NCBI GenBank assembly: GCA_036267255.1
Contig: DATAWK010000038.1
Coordinates: 50,515 to 114,514, forward strand
DNA length: 64,000 nt
Source of the DNA: DATAWK01 sp036267255
GTDB lineage: Bacteria > Acidobacteriota > Terriglobia > Terriglobales > Acidobacteriaceae
Direction of reading: 5' to 3'
Shown: positions 1 through 9,217 of the stretch, one piece after another
Position numbering within the stretch: the stretch's first letter is position 1
How the letters are laid out: the number at the start of each line of letters is the position of its first letter
The notes under the pieces: generated by a model
Told to the model about the DNA's origin: nothing
The model's input: the letters and a program-made list of their open reading frames with translations, nothing else
The model's database searches: none
Program-made: the position numbers and the translations under genes

Positions 1-672
1 CCCACCGCCTCGCTGGAACAGCATGAGTTGCGGGCCACACTCTTCGGTGTTCTGGGAGGTATCGGTCACGATCCAAAAATAATTGCCGAATCTAAACGTC
101 TGACCGAGATGTACATACAAGATCCCGCAAGCGTGGATCCTGCCATTGCGCGTACGGCCCTGGCCATTGCTACGGAGAATGGCGACAGCCACCTGTTTGA
201 TCAGCTACAAGCGCTGAGCCAGACGTCTACCAATCCGGATGTGCAAACGGCAGCACTGTTTTCGCTGGCGAACTTTCACGATCCGGCTCTGATGAAGCGT
301 GCACTGGATTATGCAACTTCTGGAAAAGTGCGCAATCAGGACTCGGTCTTCTTTTTTGTGGAGGCCTTGCGTAGCCGCGATACTCGACCGGATGCCTGGC
401 AGTACATCCAGACAAACTGGGACAAAGTACACGCGCAGTTGACCACCATGATGGGAGCCTATCTTGTGGGATCGGCAGGCAGCTTCTGCAGCGCAGACAA
501 ATTGGCGGAGGTCAACAGCTTCTTCTCTACGCATAAAGTGGTTGCTGCAGATCGTGCACTCAAACGCGCGGACAATGCCATACAGGATTGTATTACTCTG
601 CGTTCGGCGCAACAGCCAAACCTGAGCGCATGGCTTGCCAAGCAAGATGTTCAGGCCACAGCTGGAGATTAG
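1..672 (+). CDS. M1 family aminopeptidase, C-terminal part (5' end outside window)
   Basis: Frame 1 is open from the first base to the stop at 672, so this is the last ~223 residues of a longer protein. The sequence is a run of amphipathic helices typical of the ERAP1-like C-terminal helical domain of M1 zinc aminopeptidases, ending in the characteristic stretch where a Ser-Phe-Cys precedes a helix with 'VNSFFSTHK' and a conserved 'IQDCITLR' helix. The catalytic HEXXH domain would lie upstream of the window. Members trim N-terminal residues from peptides. The gene is followed by a strong intrinsic terminator. The family call rests on the helical-domain pattern only. Confidence 0.75.
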   Translation, partial: PTASLEQHELRATLFGVLGGIGHDPKIIAESKRLTEMYIQDPASVDPAIARTALAIATENGDSHLFDQLQALSQTSTNPDVQTAALFSLANFHDPALMKRALDYATSGKVRNQDSVFFFVEALRSRDTRPDAWQYIQTNWDKVHAQLTTMMGAYLVGSAGSFCSADKLAEVNSFFSTHKVVAADRALKRADNAIQDCITLRSAQQPNLSAWLAKQDVQATAGD

Positions 673-690
673 TGTTTGCCGCACAACCAG

Positions 691-722
691 GGCTAGCTAT
701 CTTTACGATAGCTAGCCTTTTT
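691..722 (+). terminator. Intrinsic terminator of the aminopeptidase gene
   Basis: A perfect 11-bp stem (GGCTAGCTATC / GATAGCTAGCC, 691-701 and 707-717) with a 5-nt loop is followed by TTTTTA on the + strand. It sits 19 nt after the aminopeptidase stop and before the convergent ribE end. There is no T run on the - strand side, so it should act mainly for the + transcript. Confidence 0.9.
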
Positions 723-740
723 ATTGGAATAAGCTCGGAG

Positions 741-1409
741 TCAGTATCCGTTGCTGATCAGATATTCAAGAGTCAACTCGAACTCAGGCGCGGCGCTTGC
801 TGTCAGGCGTTCGGCATATTTGGCAAGAACGTCCACCTCAATATTCAACGGCGAACCAGGAGTGAGTGTGTGCAGGTTTGTGGCTGCGTAGGTGTGTGGG
901 ATGATAGCAATTGTTACGGTGCGATCTTCCAGCTTTGCTACCGTTAAGCTGATCCCTTCGACCGTGATGGATCCCTTTTCTACAACATAGCGCGCGCAAT
1001 TTTCCGGGATGGAAAATTGCAGCCACCAGTCTGTAGAAGTTCTCTCCGCATCTGCCGTAACAGGTTTCAATGCCAGCAATTCTCCAACTCCGTCCACGTG
1101 TCCCTGTACGATATGGCCTCCTAGCGGAGTCCCGGCTGGCGTCGGCAGTTCCAGGTTCACCACGGAGTCGGCTTTCAACCTGGAAAGGGACGTGCGTGCT
1201 ATTGTTTCGGCGGCAAGGTCCGCATGGAAGTGCCCAGCATTTTGGTCAATGTCGAGCGCAGTCAAACAAACGCCGCTTACCGCAACACTGTCTCCTGTTT
1301 TCAGTCGCTGCACCAGTGAAGCAGGACCGGAGACGGCGATCCGCGTCGTCCCGCCGCTTGGCTGAAGTGCGAGAATTTTTCCTGTCGTTTCAATCAACCC
1401 CGTAAACAT
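741..1409 (-). CDS. ribE: Riboflavin synthase alpha chain
   Basis: 222 residues, normal for the family. It begins MFTGLIETTGKI, the signature start of riboflavin synthase, and contains two tandem lumazine-binding barrels, each with a GDSVAVSGVCLT- or GSITVEGISLTV-type loop (about residues 40 and 145). The enzyme dismutates two 6,7-dimethyl-8-ribityllumazine molecules into riboflavin. It lies 72 bp downstream of ribD in the same direction, so ftsY-ribD-ribE is probably one transcript. No FMN riboswitch was recognised upstream of ribD, and ribB/ribA/ribH are not in the window. Confidence 0.95.
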   Translation of the reverse strand: MFTGLIETTGKILALQPSGGTTRIAVSGPASLVQRLKTGDSVAVSGVCLTALDIDQNAGHFHADLAAETIARTSLSRLKADSVVNLELPTPAGTPLGGHIVQGHVDGVGELLALKPVTADAERTSTDWWLQFSIPENCARYVVEKGSITVEGISLTVAKLEDRTVTIAIIPHTYAATNLHTLTPGSPLNIEVDVLAKYAERLTASAAPEFELTLEYLISNGY

Positions 1410-1481
1410 AGGTGGAAGGAAACCTCCGATTGTATTGTATGGATTAGATGCATTGGAATGTCCCCGTGCTTCTCCGAAGAT

Positions 1482-2630
1482 CTACTCTTCCCACGGATTT
1501 CGGATATAGGCTTCCACGGCGAAATCTTCGCCCATGGGATGAAGGTGATAGTTAATCATCCGGATAGACTGAAAATCCCCTGAATCCTGCGCACGCACTA
1601 ACGGCACGGCAGTGTCGCCATAAATGGCCGGCGCATAAAACAGAAATAGCTTGTCAACGATTCTTGCATTCAGGGCAGTCGCGTTTAAATGCGCTCCAGC
1701 TTCCATCATCACGTTGGTGATATCCATTTCAGCCAGTCGCGCCAGTACCCCGGCAAGCGGAGGCCGCCCGGTTTCCGGGTCCGGTGCTAGCCGCTCTACA
1801 CGCACACCCAAAGCCTCCAGAGAACGGACACGATCGCCAATGAGTCGGGTGCAGAAGACCAGGACATCATTGTTGGCTGTGCGAACCAGTTGCGAGTCCG
1901 GTCGCAGTCGCAACGCAGAATCCAGCACAACTCGCAGGAGAGGGCGTCGCCGCTCACGTCCGCTGCGGTCGGTCATTAACGGATCGTCACTCATTACTGT
2001 GCCAATGCCAGTTAGAACCGCATCGGCGGCGTGGCGCAATTGCTGCACGGCAGTTCGGGAGAGATCGCTGGTGATCCAATGGACGGAACCGCTGGGATGA
2101 TGCGTTGCAGGAGGAGGGCCGATGCGGCCATCGAGCGTCAGGCCAGCCTTCAGTGTGACAAAGGGTCGCTTGCTTCGGATAAATCGTGCGAAGGCCTCGT
2201 TCAGATGCTTGGCTTCCATCTCCCGTATACCAAGTGTGAGGGAAATGCCCGCAGCCTGCAGGCGTTGGAGGCCTTGCCCGCTCACCACAGGGTTTGGATC
2301 CTGCACGGCGACGACCACGCGCTGGACTCCTGCAGCAATCAACGCATCGGCGCATGGGCCTGTTCGTCCATGATGGCTGCATGGTTCCAGCGTTACATAC
2401 GCGGTCGCGCCACGGGCCTGTTCCCCTGCCTGATTTAAAGCGACAATCTCAGCGTGATCTTTTTCGTCGTAGATGTGAGACCCTTCGCCAACTACGATAT
2501 CCTCGCGCACCAGGACGCAACCCACCACAGGGTTGGGAGACGCGAGCCCGACCGAGCTTTTTGCCAGCTCCAGTGCCCGTTCCATCCAATGCTCGTCGGA
2601 AATATGTGCGCGTTTTACATCTGCAGGCAA
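1482..2630 (-). CDS. ribD: Bifunctional riboflavin deaminase/reductase RibD
   Basis: 382 residues. The N-terminal cytidine-deaminase-like domain carries the zinc and catalytic motifs DHAEIVAL and EPCSHHGRTGPC (about residues 55-95). The C-terminal domain is the dihydrofolate-reductase-like reductase (from about 155: FVTLKAGLTLDGRI, DAVLTGIGTVMSDDPLM). Together they convert 2,5-diamino-6-ribosylamino-pyrimidinone 5'-phosphate to the ribitylamino-uracil phosphate. The start appears to be TTG at 2630, supported by AAAGGA seven bases upstream. It is 29 bp downstream of ftsY and upstream of ribE. Confidence 0.95.
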   Translation of the reverse strand: MPADVKRAHISDEHWMERALELAKSSVGLASPNPVVGCVLVREDIVVGEGSHIYDEKDHAEIVALNQAGEQARGATAYVTLEPCSHHGRTGPCADALIAAGVQRVVVAVQDPNPVVSGQGLQRLQAAGISLTLGIREMEAKHLNEAFARFIRSKRPFVTLKAGLTLDGRIGPPPATHHPSGSVHWITSDLSRTAVQQLRHAADAVLTGIGTVMSDDPLMTDRSGRERRRPLLRVVLDSALRLRPDSQLVRTANNDVLVFCTRLIGDRVRSLEALGVRVERLAPDPETGRPPLAGVLARLAEMDITNVMMEAGAHLNATALNARIVDKLFLFYAPAIYGDTAVPLVRAQDSGDFQSIRMINYHLHPMGEDFAVEAYIRNPWEE

Positions 2631-2659
2631 GATCGTGTCCTTTGGTGGGAGCTCCGCAC

Positions 2660-3628
2660 CTAGCGGTCTAATAGAGAATCGACAAAGGCAGAAGTATCGA
2701 ATGGAATCAGGTCAGCCATCTGTTCTCCAATGCCAACGTAGCGCACTGGCAGCTGTAGCTCTTGCGCAATCGCTACGACAATGCCTCCTTTGGCCGTGCC
2801 GTCCAGTTTCGTCAACACAATGCCATTAACGGCTGACGATTCCGTAAACAGGCGCGCCTGCTGCAGCCCATTCTGGCCTGTGGTTGCATCCATCACCAGG
2901 AGCGTCTGGTGTGGTGCATCCGCGGCAAAACGTTGTGCCGTGCGACGCATCTTTTCCAGCTCTGCCATCAGGTTGTTTTTTGTGTGCAGGCGTCCGGCAG
3001 TATCCACCAGAACAACATCCACGGATCGCGCCTTGGCTGCCTGTAACGTATCAAAGAGCGCTGCCGATGGATCGCCGCCTTGGCGCGTGCGAATCATTTC
3101 CACGCCGGCGCGTTGACTCCAGACCTCCAGTTGCTCAATGGCCGCCGCACGAAATGTATCCGCTGCACATAGAAGCACGCTCTTATGTTGTTCGCGAAAA
3201 TACGCCGCCAGCTTGCCAGTGGTTGTGGTCTTGCCGGTTCCGTTGACACCAACCATAAAGATGACTTCAGGCTTGGCGGTGACTGCGGCCAGCGGGGTTT
3301 GCACCACATCCAGAATCTGTTGGATCTCGTCCTTCAACAAATTCTTCAGTTCGGCTCCATCGCGAATTTGCTGACGGGCTGCTCGCACCTGCAGGTGTTC
3401 AATAATTTCCGCTGCTGTATTGACGCCAATATCGGAGGCGATCAGGGTTGATTCCAGTTGTTCCAGGGCCTCCGCGTCCACGGGACGAGTCAGCGCCAGC
3501 AGATCGTCCATCCGCTCCTGCAAGCCGTCGCGCGTGCGCGTAACGGCCTGCTTCATGCGTTCTAACAAACCAGACTTTTGTTTGGTTGGTTCGGGTTCGG
3601 GAGGCTTACCGAATAGGGTAGTCAGCAT
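2660..3628 (-). CDS. ftsY: Signal recognition particle receptor FtsY
   Basis: 322 residues. It is the SRP receptor GTPase that docks ribosome-SRP complexes at the membrane. The NG domain is clear: G1 GVNGTGKTTTTGKLA (about residue 130), G3 DTAGR, G4 TKLDGTAKGG, preceded by the helical N domain. The acidic A domain is almost absent: only about 20 residues precede the N domain, as in many short FtsY forms. Its RNA partner, the SRP RNA, is encoded at about 13.5 kb in this window; ffh is not present. Confidence 0.95.
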   Translation of the reverse strand: MLTTLFGKPPEPEPTKQKSGLLERMKQAVTRTRDGLQERMDDLLALTRPVDAEALEQLESTLIASDIGVNTAAEIIEHLQVRAARQQIRDGAELKNLLKDEIQQILDVVQTPLAAVTAKPEVIFMVGVNGTGKTTTTGKLAAYFREQHKSVLLCAADTFRAAAIEQLEVWSQRAGVEMIRTRQGGDPSAALFDTLQAAKARSVDVVLVDTAGRLHTKNNLMAELEKMRRTAQRFAADAPHQTLLVMDATTGQNGLQQARLFTESSAVNGIVLTKLDGTAKGGIVVAIAQELQLPVRYVGIGEQMADLIPFDTSAFVDSLLDR

Positions 3629-3740
3629 ACAGTCGATCGGAACGTGTATCGTTCCCTATCAGTGTATCAACCCACAGAGGAACTCTCGACTCAGGGTTAA
3701 CAGGTCCTAGTGTTTGGGAAGTGGAAGCAACAAGGAAACT

Positions 3741-4742
3741 CTATGCGGAAATCAGTATGTCTTCGATCTCTTCTTCGGGTGCGTTCTTTGCATAGGGCAC
3801 TTGAATCAGGCCGGCTTCATACACCCGGCGCAAGGCCTCGACCGGCAGCGGGTCGAATTTTGTTCCCGCCAGCTTTTGCAGGATGCGCAGCACGTAGCCC
3901 GCTTCCATCGCATCCTGGTACGGACGATGCGTAGTCATAGCATCAAAGGTGTCGGCGACTGCAATGATGCGCGGCATGAGAGGAATTTCGTCGCCCTTCA
4001 GTCCATACGGGTAGCCGCGGCCATCCAGCGACTCGTGGTGCAGCTCCACACCAGGAATCACATCGGCCAATTCTGGAATGGGGCGCAGCATGGCAGCACC
4101 ACGAACTGGATGCGCCTTCATGATTTCAAACTCTTCTTCCGTCAGCAGGCCGGGCTTGGCCAGAATGCGGTCATCAATTCCGATCTTGCCGATATCATGC
4201 AACAAGGCGGAGATGCGAATGCGCTCCACTTCCTGCGGCGGCAAGCCCATCTCATTCGCAATCAGGGTGGAGTAACATGTCACGCGGCCAGAGTGTCCAC
4301 GCATATAAAAATCCTTTGCATCGACTGCTTCCGAGATAGCCTGAATCAGGCTCAAAAAGACGCGATGATTTTCCTGTGAGGCAAGGATCCAATGGGAGAG
4401 CGAAGTATCCAGGCTCTCATTCATCTGGTTAAAAGCGCTGGCCAGTTCTCGAATCTCTGCAAGTCCCGTTGCTTCCACGCGCAAGGTCAGTTCGCCGCGC
4501 GAGACGGCCTGGCATGCCTCGATAAATTGTTTGAATGTTCGCGCAAATTCCAGACTGGTTGTCCAGCTGACCGCGCCTGCTCCTATCAGCAGTGCCGCCA
4601 CAATCAGATTGCGCCAGAGCTGATCGTGATATGCCGGCTGAAATGCCTGCCACAACAGATAAAGGGCAGCCACCGCAGATGCCAGCGGCGCAAGCATGAC
4701 GACGTACAGAACGCGGAGCTTCGGGTTTGGCCGGACGTACAT
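3741..4742 (-). CDS. Membrane HD-GYP domain phosphodiesterase (HAMP + HD-GYP)
   Basis: 333 residues. Two hydrophobic segments (about 12-32 and 44-62) are followed by a HAMP-like linker (about 64-117) and a full HD-GYP domain (about 135-310). Motifs: LLHDIGKIG, the HPVRG metal ligands, HHESLDGRGYPYGLKG and ADTFDAMTTHRPY. HD-GYP proteins hydrolyse cyclic di-GMP, here apparently in the cytoplasm under control of a membrane input. No periplasmic sensor domain of size is visible between the two membrane segments. Two PilZ proteins in the window are potential receptors of the same messenger. Confidence 0.9.
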   Translation of the reverse strand: MYVRPNPKLRVLYVVMLAPLASAVAALYLLWQAFQPAYHDQLWRNLIVAALLIGAGAVSWTTSLEFARTFKQFIEACQAVSRGELTLRVEATGLAEIRELASAFNQMNESLDTSLSHWILASQENHRVFLSLIQAISEAVDAKDFYMRGHSGRVTCYSTLIANEMGLPPQEVERIRISALLHDIGKIGIDDRILAKPGLLTEEEFEIMKAHPVRGAAMLRPIPELADVIPGVELHHESLDGRGYPYGLKGDEIPLMPRIIAVADTFDAMTTHRPYQDAMEAGYVLRILQKLAGTKFDPLPVEALRRVYEAGLIQVPYAKNAPEEEIEDILISA

Positions 4743-4841
4743 ACGGTTTTCAAAAGTGTACTCGTCCGGGGCTGACTTTAGGAACCTATTTTTAGCTCCA
4801 TAGTGTTACGAAAGATTCCATTTTTAGAATAAGCAGCTCAT

Positions 4842-4867
4842 ATTTTGTCGTCAAAAGGCGACAAAAT
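4842..4867. repeat. Inverted repeat between araC-type gene and HD-GYP gene
   Basis: ATTTTGTCG (4842-4850) and CGACAAAAT (4859-4867) form a perfect 9-bp hairpin with an 8-nt loop. It lies just past the end of the AraC-type gene and about 100 bp upstream of the HD-GYP start. It could be a terminator for the former, though no clean T run follows, or an operator for the latter. Confidence 0.45.
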
Positions 4868-4878
4868 GGCTTCCATTC

Positions 4879-5745
4879 TCAAGAATCTTTCTGCAGCAGA
4901 GTCTGATACTGACCGGGGGAGTAACCGGTGATGGATCGAAAATCGTTGATGAGATGGGCCTGATCGAAATAACCTAGTTGCAGTGCCATTTGGCACCAAT
5001 CCAGCCGCTCGCCGGAATTGAGCCTCTCGATCAGTTCATGCAACCGATACCGCCGGATCACCCACTTGGGGCTGACCCCGACATATTCGTTGAAAATTCG
5101 CTGTAGAGTTCGCTTTTTGATGTCAGTTTGGCTCACCAGGTCGTCTACCGTCTTGATGTTTGGTTCCTGAAGAATGCGCTCGACCATCTGGCTGGCCAGC
5201 ATAATCGTCGTGTCCGGTTCTGGCGCATGACTATGGAAGAATTTGTCGATAACCTCGACCCTCTCGTCTTCATTCCGGCATGACACCAGCCTGGACTCAA
5301 GAGCATCGCCATCGTTTCCAAAAATGACGTTGGCGGCCAGAATGCTGTTGGTAAGCGTAGATACGGAAGATTTCAAAAACGGATGGAAGCCACCGGGTTT
5401 GAACTTGACCCCAAAGGCGTATGACTCGCCCTCAAGTACGCGCGTGAACTTGCTTGTAGAGACGCCGCCAATCAGCAATTTGTTGTTTTCAAATACCAGA
5501 TAGACGTTCGGATGGGGCACTGTCTCCTGTACATGAGGCGGGAAGCCTCGCAGGTCCCAACTTACGGTCCAGTAGTGAGCGATGCATTGCGTCAGCTCGG
5601 GTAATGGAGACCGCCGCGACACCTTGTACTTTCCTGCCGGTGTGGGTAGCCTCAAAATTCCGCGAGACTTGCCCAATTCCGGGTCGAAGACCTCCTTCAT
5701 CTCGGGTGTCGGTTGCTGTCGCGTTTTTCCAATCATCGCATCCAT
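4879..5745 (-). CDS. AraC family transcriptional regulator (N-terminal DUF6597-like domain)
   Basis: About 288 residues from the start at 5745. The C-terminal third holds two helix-turn-helix motifs of the AraC type (DIKKRTLQRIFNEYVGVSPKW, then MALQLGYFDQAHLINDFRSI and the closing TGYSPGQY). The N-terminal domain (TQCIAHYWTVSWDLRG, then HPNVYLVFENNKLLIGGV) resembles the DUF6597 ligand domain common in this family. The frame stays open to 5949, but that would run through the divergent SRPBCC gene; starts at 5781, 5745 and 5736 are all possible and none has a strong ribosome-binding site. It probably controls the divergent gene. Confidence 0.85.
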   Translation of the reverse strand: MDAMIGKTRQQPTPEMKEVFDPELGKSRGILRLPTPAGKYKVSRRSPLPELTQCIAHYWTVSWDLRGFPPHVQETVPHPNVYLVFENNKLLIGGVSTSKFTRVLEGESYAFGVKFKPGGFHPFLKSSVSTLTNSILAANVIFGNDGDALESRLVSCRNEDERVEVIDKFFHSHAPEPDTTIMLASQMVERILQEPNIKTVDDLVSQTDIKKRTLQRIFNEYVGVSPKWVIRRYRLHELIERLNSGERLDWCQMALQLGYFDQAHLINDFRSITGYSPGQYQTLLQKDS

Positions 5746-5779
5746 TTTCTGCTTATATTCTTCTTGAGGACAAACCGCC

Positions 5780-6232
5780 ATGACCGAATTATTGATCCGC
5801 AAGACAATGGAAATCGACGCTCCTATCGAAACCCTCTGGAAGGTTCTCACCGACTCCGAATTCATACGGCAATACATGTTTGGCTGCAACGCCGAGACGG
5901 ACTGGAAGCCCGGCTCAACCTTGCATTGGAAAGGTGCAGCCGACGGCACGCTCTATGTCCATGGACATATTGTCTCCATTGACGCGCCGCATTCTCTTGC
6001 GTACACAGTCTTCGATTCGAACTCGAAGATGGCCGACATTCCTTCGAACTATCTCACGATGCAATACAGACTCACGACGCGTGGCGATCATGCTTCAACC
6101 CTTGAAATCACGCAGGGAGACTTTGCCAAAGTTGAAGAGGGAGAGCGGCGGTATAAAGATTCGCTCGATGGAGATAATTCTGTGCTGGAAGGAATTAAAA
6201 AGGTGGCGGAGGCGCAAGTTAAGGCGAAGTAA
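5780..6232 (+). CDS. SRPBCC (AHSA1/START-like) domain protein
   Basis: 150 residues. The whole protein is one START/AHSA1-like fold: it starts with a charged beta strand (IRKTMEIDAPIETLWKVLTDSEFIRQYMFG), has the WKPGSTLHWKG strand pair and ends in the long C-terminal helix. The start ATG at 5780 is preceded by TTGAGGA at a good distance. Members bind small hydrophobic ligands or act as Hsp90-activator homologues; the ligand cannot be read here. It is transcribed away from the AraC-type regulator with almost no intergenic space. Confidence 0.85.
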   Translation: MTELLIRKTMEIDAPIETLWKVLTDSEFIRQYMFGCNAETDWKPGSTLHWKGAADGTLYVHGHIVSIDAPHSLAYTVFDSNSKMADIPSNYLTMQYRLTTRGDHASTLEITQGDFAKVEEGERRYKDSLDGDNSVLEGIKKVAEAQVKAK

Positions 6233-6286
6233 ATTTATTCTGTGGTTACAGTAAATTCCGCGACGAATCGGGACGTCGTTTCGGAT

Positions 6287-7294
6287 TCACTCGTCGCGAC
6301 CCGGACGCGACATTAGTTCCCGCATCGCTTCCAGCGGCGACAGCTGTTCTGCCAGTACGGCTGCAACTTGTTCCGTAATCGGCATTTCCACGTTGAACTT
6401 CGCTGCCAGTCCCAAGGCCGCTCGGGTGGTGCGCACGCCTTCCGCTACCTTGCCGCGCATTCCTGCTAGAATTTCGTCCAACCTGCGTCCACGGCCTAAC
6501 TCCATGCCGACATAGCGGTTCCGCGACAATGTTCCGGTGCAGGTCAGCACCAGGTCTCCCAATCCCGCCAACCCAGCCAACGTCTCGCGTTTGCCGCCAT
6601 TGGGGATTGCCAGACGCGTCATTTCCGCAATGCCACGGGTAATCAGCGCTGCAATGCTGTTATGGCCCAACCCCAACCCGGTCACTACACCGGATGCCAG
6701 GGCGATGACGTTCTTCAGAGCGCCACCCAGTTCCACACCCACAACATCTTCATTGGTGTAGAGCCGAAGGCTGGGCCCGGAAAATTCTTCTCGGATGCGT
6801 GCCGCAAGCTCCGGCAGCGAAGAAGCGATCGTGATGGCTGTCGGACTTCCAGAAGCAACCTCTTGCGCGAATGACGGGCCGCTCAGGACGCAACAGGGCA
6901 AGGATAAAGAACCTTTGGCCAGCACGTCGCCGATCACCTGTGTCATGCGCAGGCAGGTACCGTCCTCCAGGCCCTTCGTGGCGTTGACAATCACCTGCTG
7001 CGACGAAAGGAACGGCGTCATCGCGTGCATGGTTGCGCGCAAATGTTCCGAGGGCACAACCATGACGAGGATCTCAGCTTGATCCAGTGCAGCTTGCAGA
7101 TTGCTGGTGACATGGACATTCTCCGGCACAGGTATGCCGGGCAAGTAGCTGCGATTTTCTCTGGAGTTTGCGATCGACGCGGCAACGCTCTCCGTGTGCG
7201 ACCACAGCGTGATCGTATGGCCGCCGCGCCGCGCCAGTACCATCGCGATGGCGGTGCCCCAGGAGCCGGCTCCAATGATTGCGATGTGACTCAT
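6287..7294 (-). CDS. gpsA: Glycerol-3-phosphate dehydrogenase [NAD(P)+]
   Basis: 335 residues, standard length. It begins with the Rossmann motif IAIIGAGSWGTAIAMVLARRG and contains the GPSFAQEVASGSPTA and GALKNVIALASGV segments and the catalytic region GLGDLVLTCTG. It reduces dihydroxyacetone phosphate to sn-glycerol 3-phosphate for phospholipid synthesis. The first four bases overlap the end of plsY (ATGA), which indicates translational coupling with the enzyme that uses its product. Confidence 0.95.
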   Translation of the reverse strand: MSHIAIIGAGSWGTAIAMVLARRGGHTITLWSHTESVAASIANSRENRSYLPGIPVPENVHVTSNLQAALDQAEILVMVVPSEHLRATMHAMTPFLSSQQVIVNATKGLEDGTCLRMTQVIGDVLAKGSLSLPCCVLSGPSFAQEVASGSPTAITIASSLPELAARIREEFSGPSLRLYTNEDVVGVELGGALKNVIALASGVVTGLGLGHNSIAALITRGIAEMTRLAIPNGGKRETLAGLAGLGDLVLTCTGTLSRNRYVGMELGRGRRLDEILAGMRGKVAEGVRTTRAALGLAAKFNVEMPITEQVAAVLAEQLSPLEAMRELMSRPGRDE

Positions 7295-7944
7295 GCGTCC
7301 GCGCTTTCCGGACTGCCAAAGCGATACTCCGTGCCGCTAACGAGCCTGCGAATGTTCGCCGAGTGCTTGAGAATGATAATCCCCGGAACCCAGATTGCGC
7401 TCACCAGCAGCCACAGACTCCACGGGGATATGGAAAAAACGCACCCCCACAGCCAGACAAAAAACGGAAAAGATGCCGAGCTGACAATCGAGGCCAGCGA
7501 AACATAGCGCGTCAGCCGAACGACAAGGATAAAGGTTCCCAGCGAGCACAGAGCGGCAATGGGTGCGATCGCCAGAAAGACTCCGAGCGCCGTGGCCACA
7601 CCTTTGCCGCCCTTGAAGCGCAACCAAATCGGATGGACGTGACCGATGACTGCAAAGACTGCGGCGATGGCCGCTGCATGGTCCGCTGTGCTTCCACCGC
7701 CGAAATAGTGCGCCACAATATACCGCGTCAGCGCGACAGCCACGTAACCCTTACCGACATCCAGCAGCAGGGTAAAGATTCCCAGCCAGCGCGATCCCGT
7801 CCGGATGACATTCGTCGCCCCGATGTTGCCACTTCCGCTTTCGCGAATGTCTTCTTTGCGGAAAGCAAGAACTAGGAGAAATCCAAAAGGGATAGAGCCG
7901 AGGAGATATGCGATCGCTGCGGCAATGCAGTTAGCCGTCATCAT
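7291..7944 (-). CDS. plsY: Glycerol-3-phosphate acyltransferase PlsY
   Basis: 217 residues, polytopic. Typical PlsY motifs are visible: AYLLGSIPFGFLL near the N-terminus, the SGNIGATNVIRTG loop, the HVHPIWLRFKGGKGVATALG loop and the later membrane segments. The enzyme transfers an acyl group from acyl phosphate to glycerol 3-phosphate at the inner membrane. The C-terminus carries an extra polar tail after the last hydrophobic segment. plsY-gpsA form a two-gene unit. Confidence 0.95.
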   Translation of the reverse strand: MMTANCIAAAIAYLLGSIPFGFLLVLAFRKEDIRESGSGNIGATNVIRTGSRWLGIFTLLLDVGKGYVAVALTRYIVAHYFGGGSTADHAAAIAAVFAVIGHVHPIWLRFKGGKGVATALGVFLAIAPIAALCSLGTFILVVRLTRYVSLASIVSSASFPFFVWLWGCVFSISPWSLWLLVSAIWVPGIIILKHSANIRRLVSGTEYRFGSPESADA

Positions 7945-7972
7945 GTACGCTTATGAGTGTAGCAGCGTGCGG

Positions 7973-9217
7973 TTACATCAATTTACGGCGAATCATGTCG
8001 AGCGCCAGTTGTGATGCCAACCAGCGTACGCGTTCGCGATCCCCGGTGAATTTCCGTTCCACCACGTCCGTCTGCAGGCCATTGGTTAGGGCAATGTATA
8101 CCAGCCCTACCGGTTTCGCTTCCGTTCCACCTGTTGGGCCTGCAATCCCGGTGATTCCTACACCCAGGGTGGCCTGCGTCCTGCGTCGTATGCCATAGGC
8201 CAGCGCTTCGGCAACCTCTGGACTTACCGCGCCATATTCTTCGATCAGTTGCTCCGGTACACCGGTAAATTCTGTCTTCAATTCGTTGGAATAAACGACT
8301 GCCCCACCAAGGAAGGAGCGTGAACTGCCGCTGACACTGGTGAGTCGTTGCGCCAGAAGTCCGCCGGTGCAGCTTTCGGCCAGAGCCAGGGTGGAACCGC
8401 GCATCTCCAGGTAATACAGCGCAATTTGTTCCAGCGTCTCCCCCTGTGAAGAGTAGACGAGTTCATCCATTTCCTCTTCAATCTTGCTTGCCAGTTCATT
8501 TACACGCGCCTGCGCCACAGCCAGCGTCGGCTTGGAGCAAAAGAGATGCAGTTGGATCTCTCCCGCATGGGCCAGAATGGTCGTCTCGACATCCTTGAAG
8601 CGTGTATAGATCGGCGCCATGCGCGCATCCGCCTGAGATTCTGGGACCAGGGCCATTTTCAGCACGCGGTGCGCCAGATGCTTCTCCGGTACGATGGCGC
8701 GCAGACGCGGCAGGCACGCTGCAGTAAACATTGGCTCCAGCTCCGAAGGTGGTCCCGGAAGCAGGATCAGCAGCTTGCGATGTCCCTCAAAAACGATATC
8801 CAGCCATTGTCCCGGTGCGGTCCCGTTGGCGTTCGGCAGAATTTCTGCACCTTCGACGACATCCGCCTGCTTGGCGTTGTTCTCTGGCATCGTAATACGT
8901 CGTTCCGCAAAGCGCTTGTACAGCGTCGTCAGAAATTCCGTATCGCGCTTGACGCGAACCCCTAGAGCAGAGCCGACCGATTCCCGCGTCAGGTCATCCT
9001 CTGTCGGGCCTAGACCGCCGATTACGATCACAATATCCGTACGTCCAAGCGCCTGCTTTACAGCCTGCACCAGATGTTGCCTGCGATCGCCTACGATAGT
9101 TTTGAAGATGACGGAGACGCCAAGGCTGTTCAGTTGTTCCGTTAAAAAAAGCGAGTTGGTGTCTTGCCGGTACGGGGTAAGCAGTTCGGAGCCGACAGCA
9201 ATAATCTCACTGAGCAT
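7973..9217 (-). CDS. cinA: CinA-like protein (molybdopterin-binding domain + NMN amidohydrolase domain)
   Basis: 414 residues. The N-terminal MoaB/MogA-like domain has IIAVGSELLTPYRQDTNS and VIGGLGPTEDDLTRE. The C-terminal CinA domain has LALAESCTGGLLAQRLTSVSGSS and GVGITGIAGPTGGTEAKPVG, the serine-containing active site of nicotinamide mononucleotide deamidase. The two-domain form is usual in this lineage and processes oxidised or deamidated pyridine nucleotides. It lies 28 bp upstream of plsY on the same strand and probably shares its transcript. Confidence 0.93.
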   Translation of the reverse strand: MLSEIIAVGSELLTPYRQDTNSLFLTEQLNSLGVSVIFKTIVGDRRQHLVQAVKQALGRTDIVIVIGGLGPTEDDLTRESVGSALGVRVKRDTEFLTTLYKRFAERRITMPENNAKQADVVEGAEILPNANGTAPGQWLDIVFEGHRKLLILLPGPPSELEPMFTAACLPRLRAIVPEKHLAHRVLKMALVPESQADARMAPIYTRFKDVETTILAHAGEIQLHLFCSKPTLAVAQARVNELASKIEEEMDELVYSSQGETLEQIALYYLEMRGSTLALAESCTGGLLAQRLTSVSGSSRSFLGGAVVYSNELKTEFTGVPEQLIEEYGAVSPEVAEALAYGIRRRTQATLGVGITGIAGPTGGTEAKPVGLVYIALTNGLQTDVVERKFTGDRERVRWLASQLALDMIRRKLM

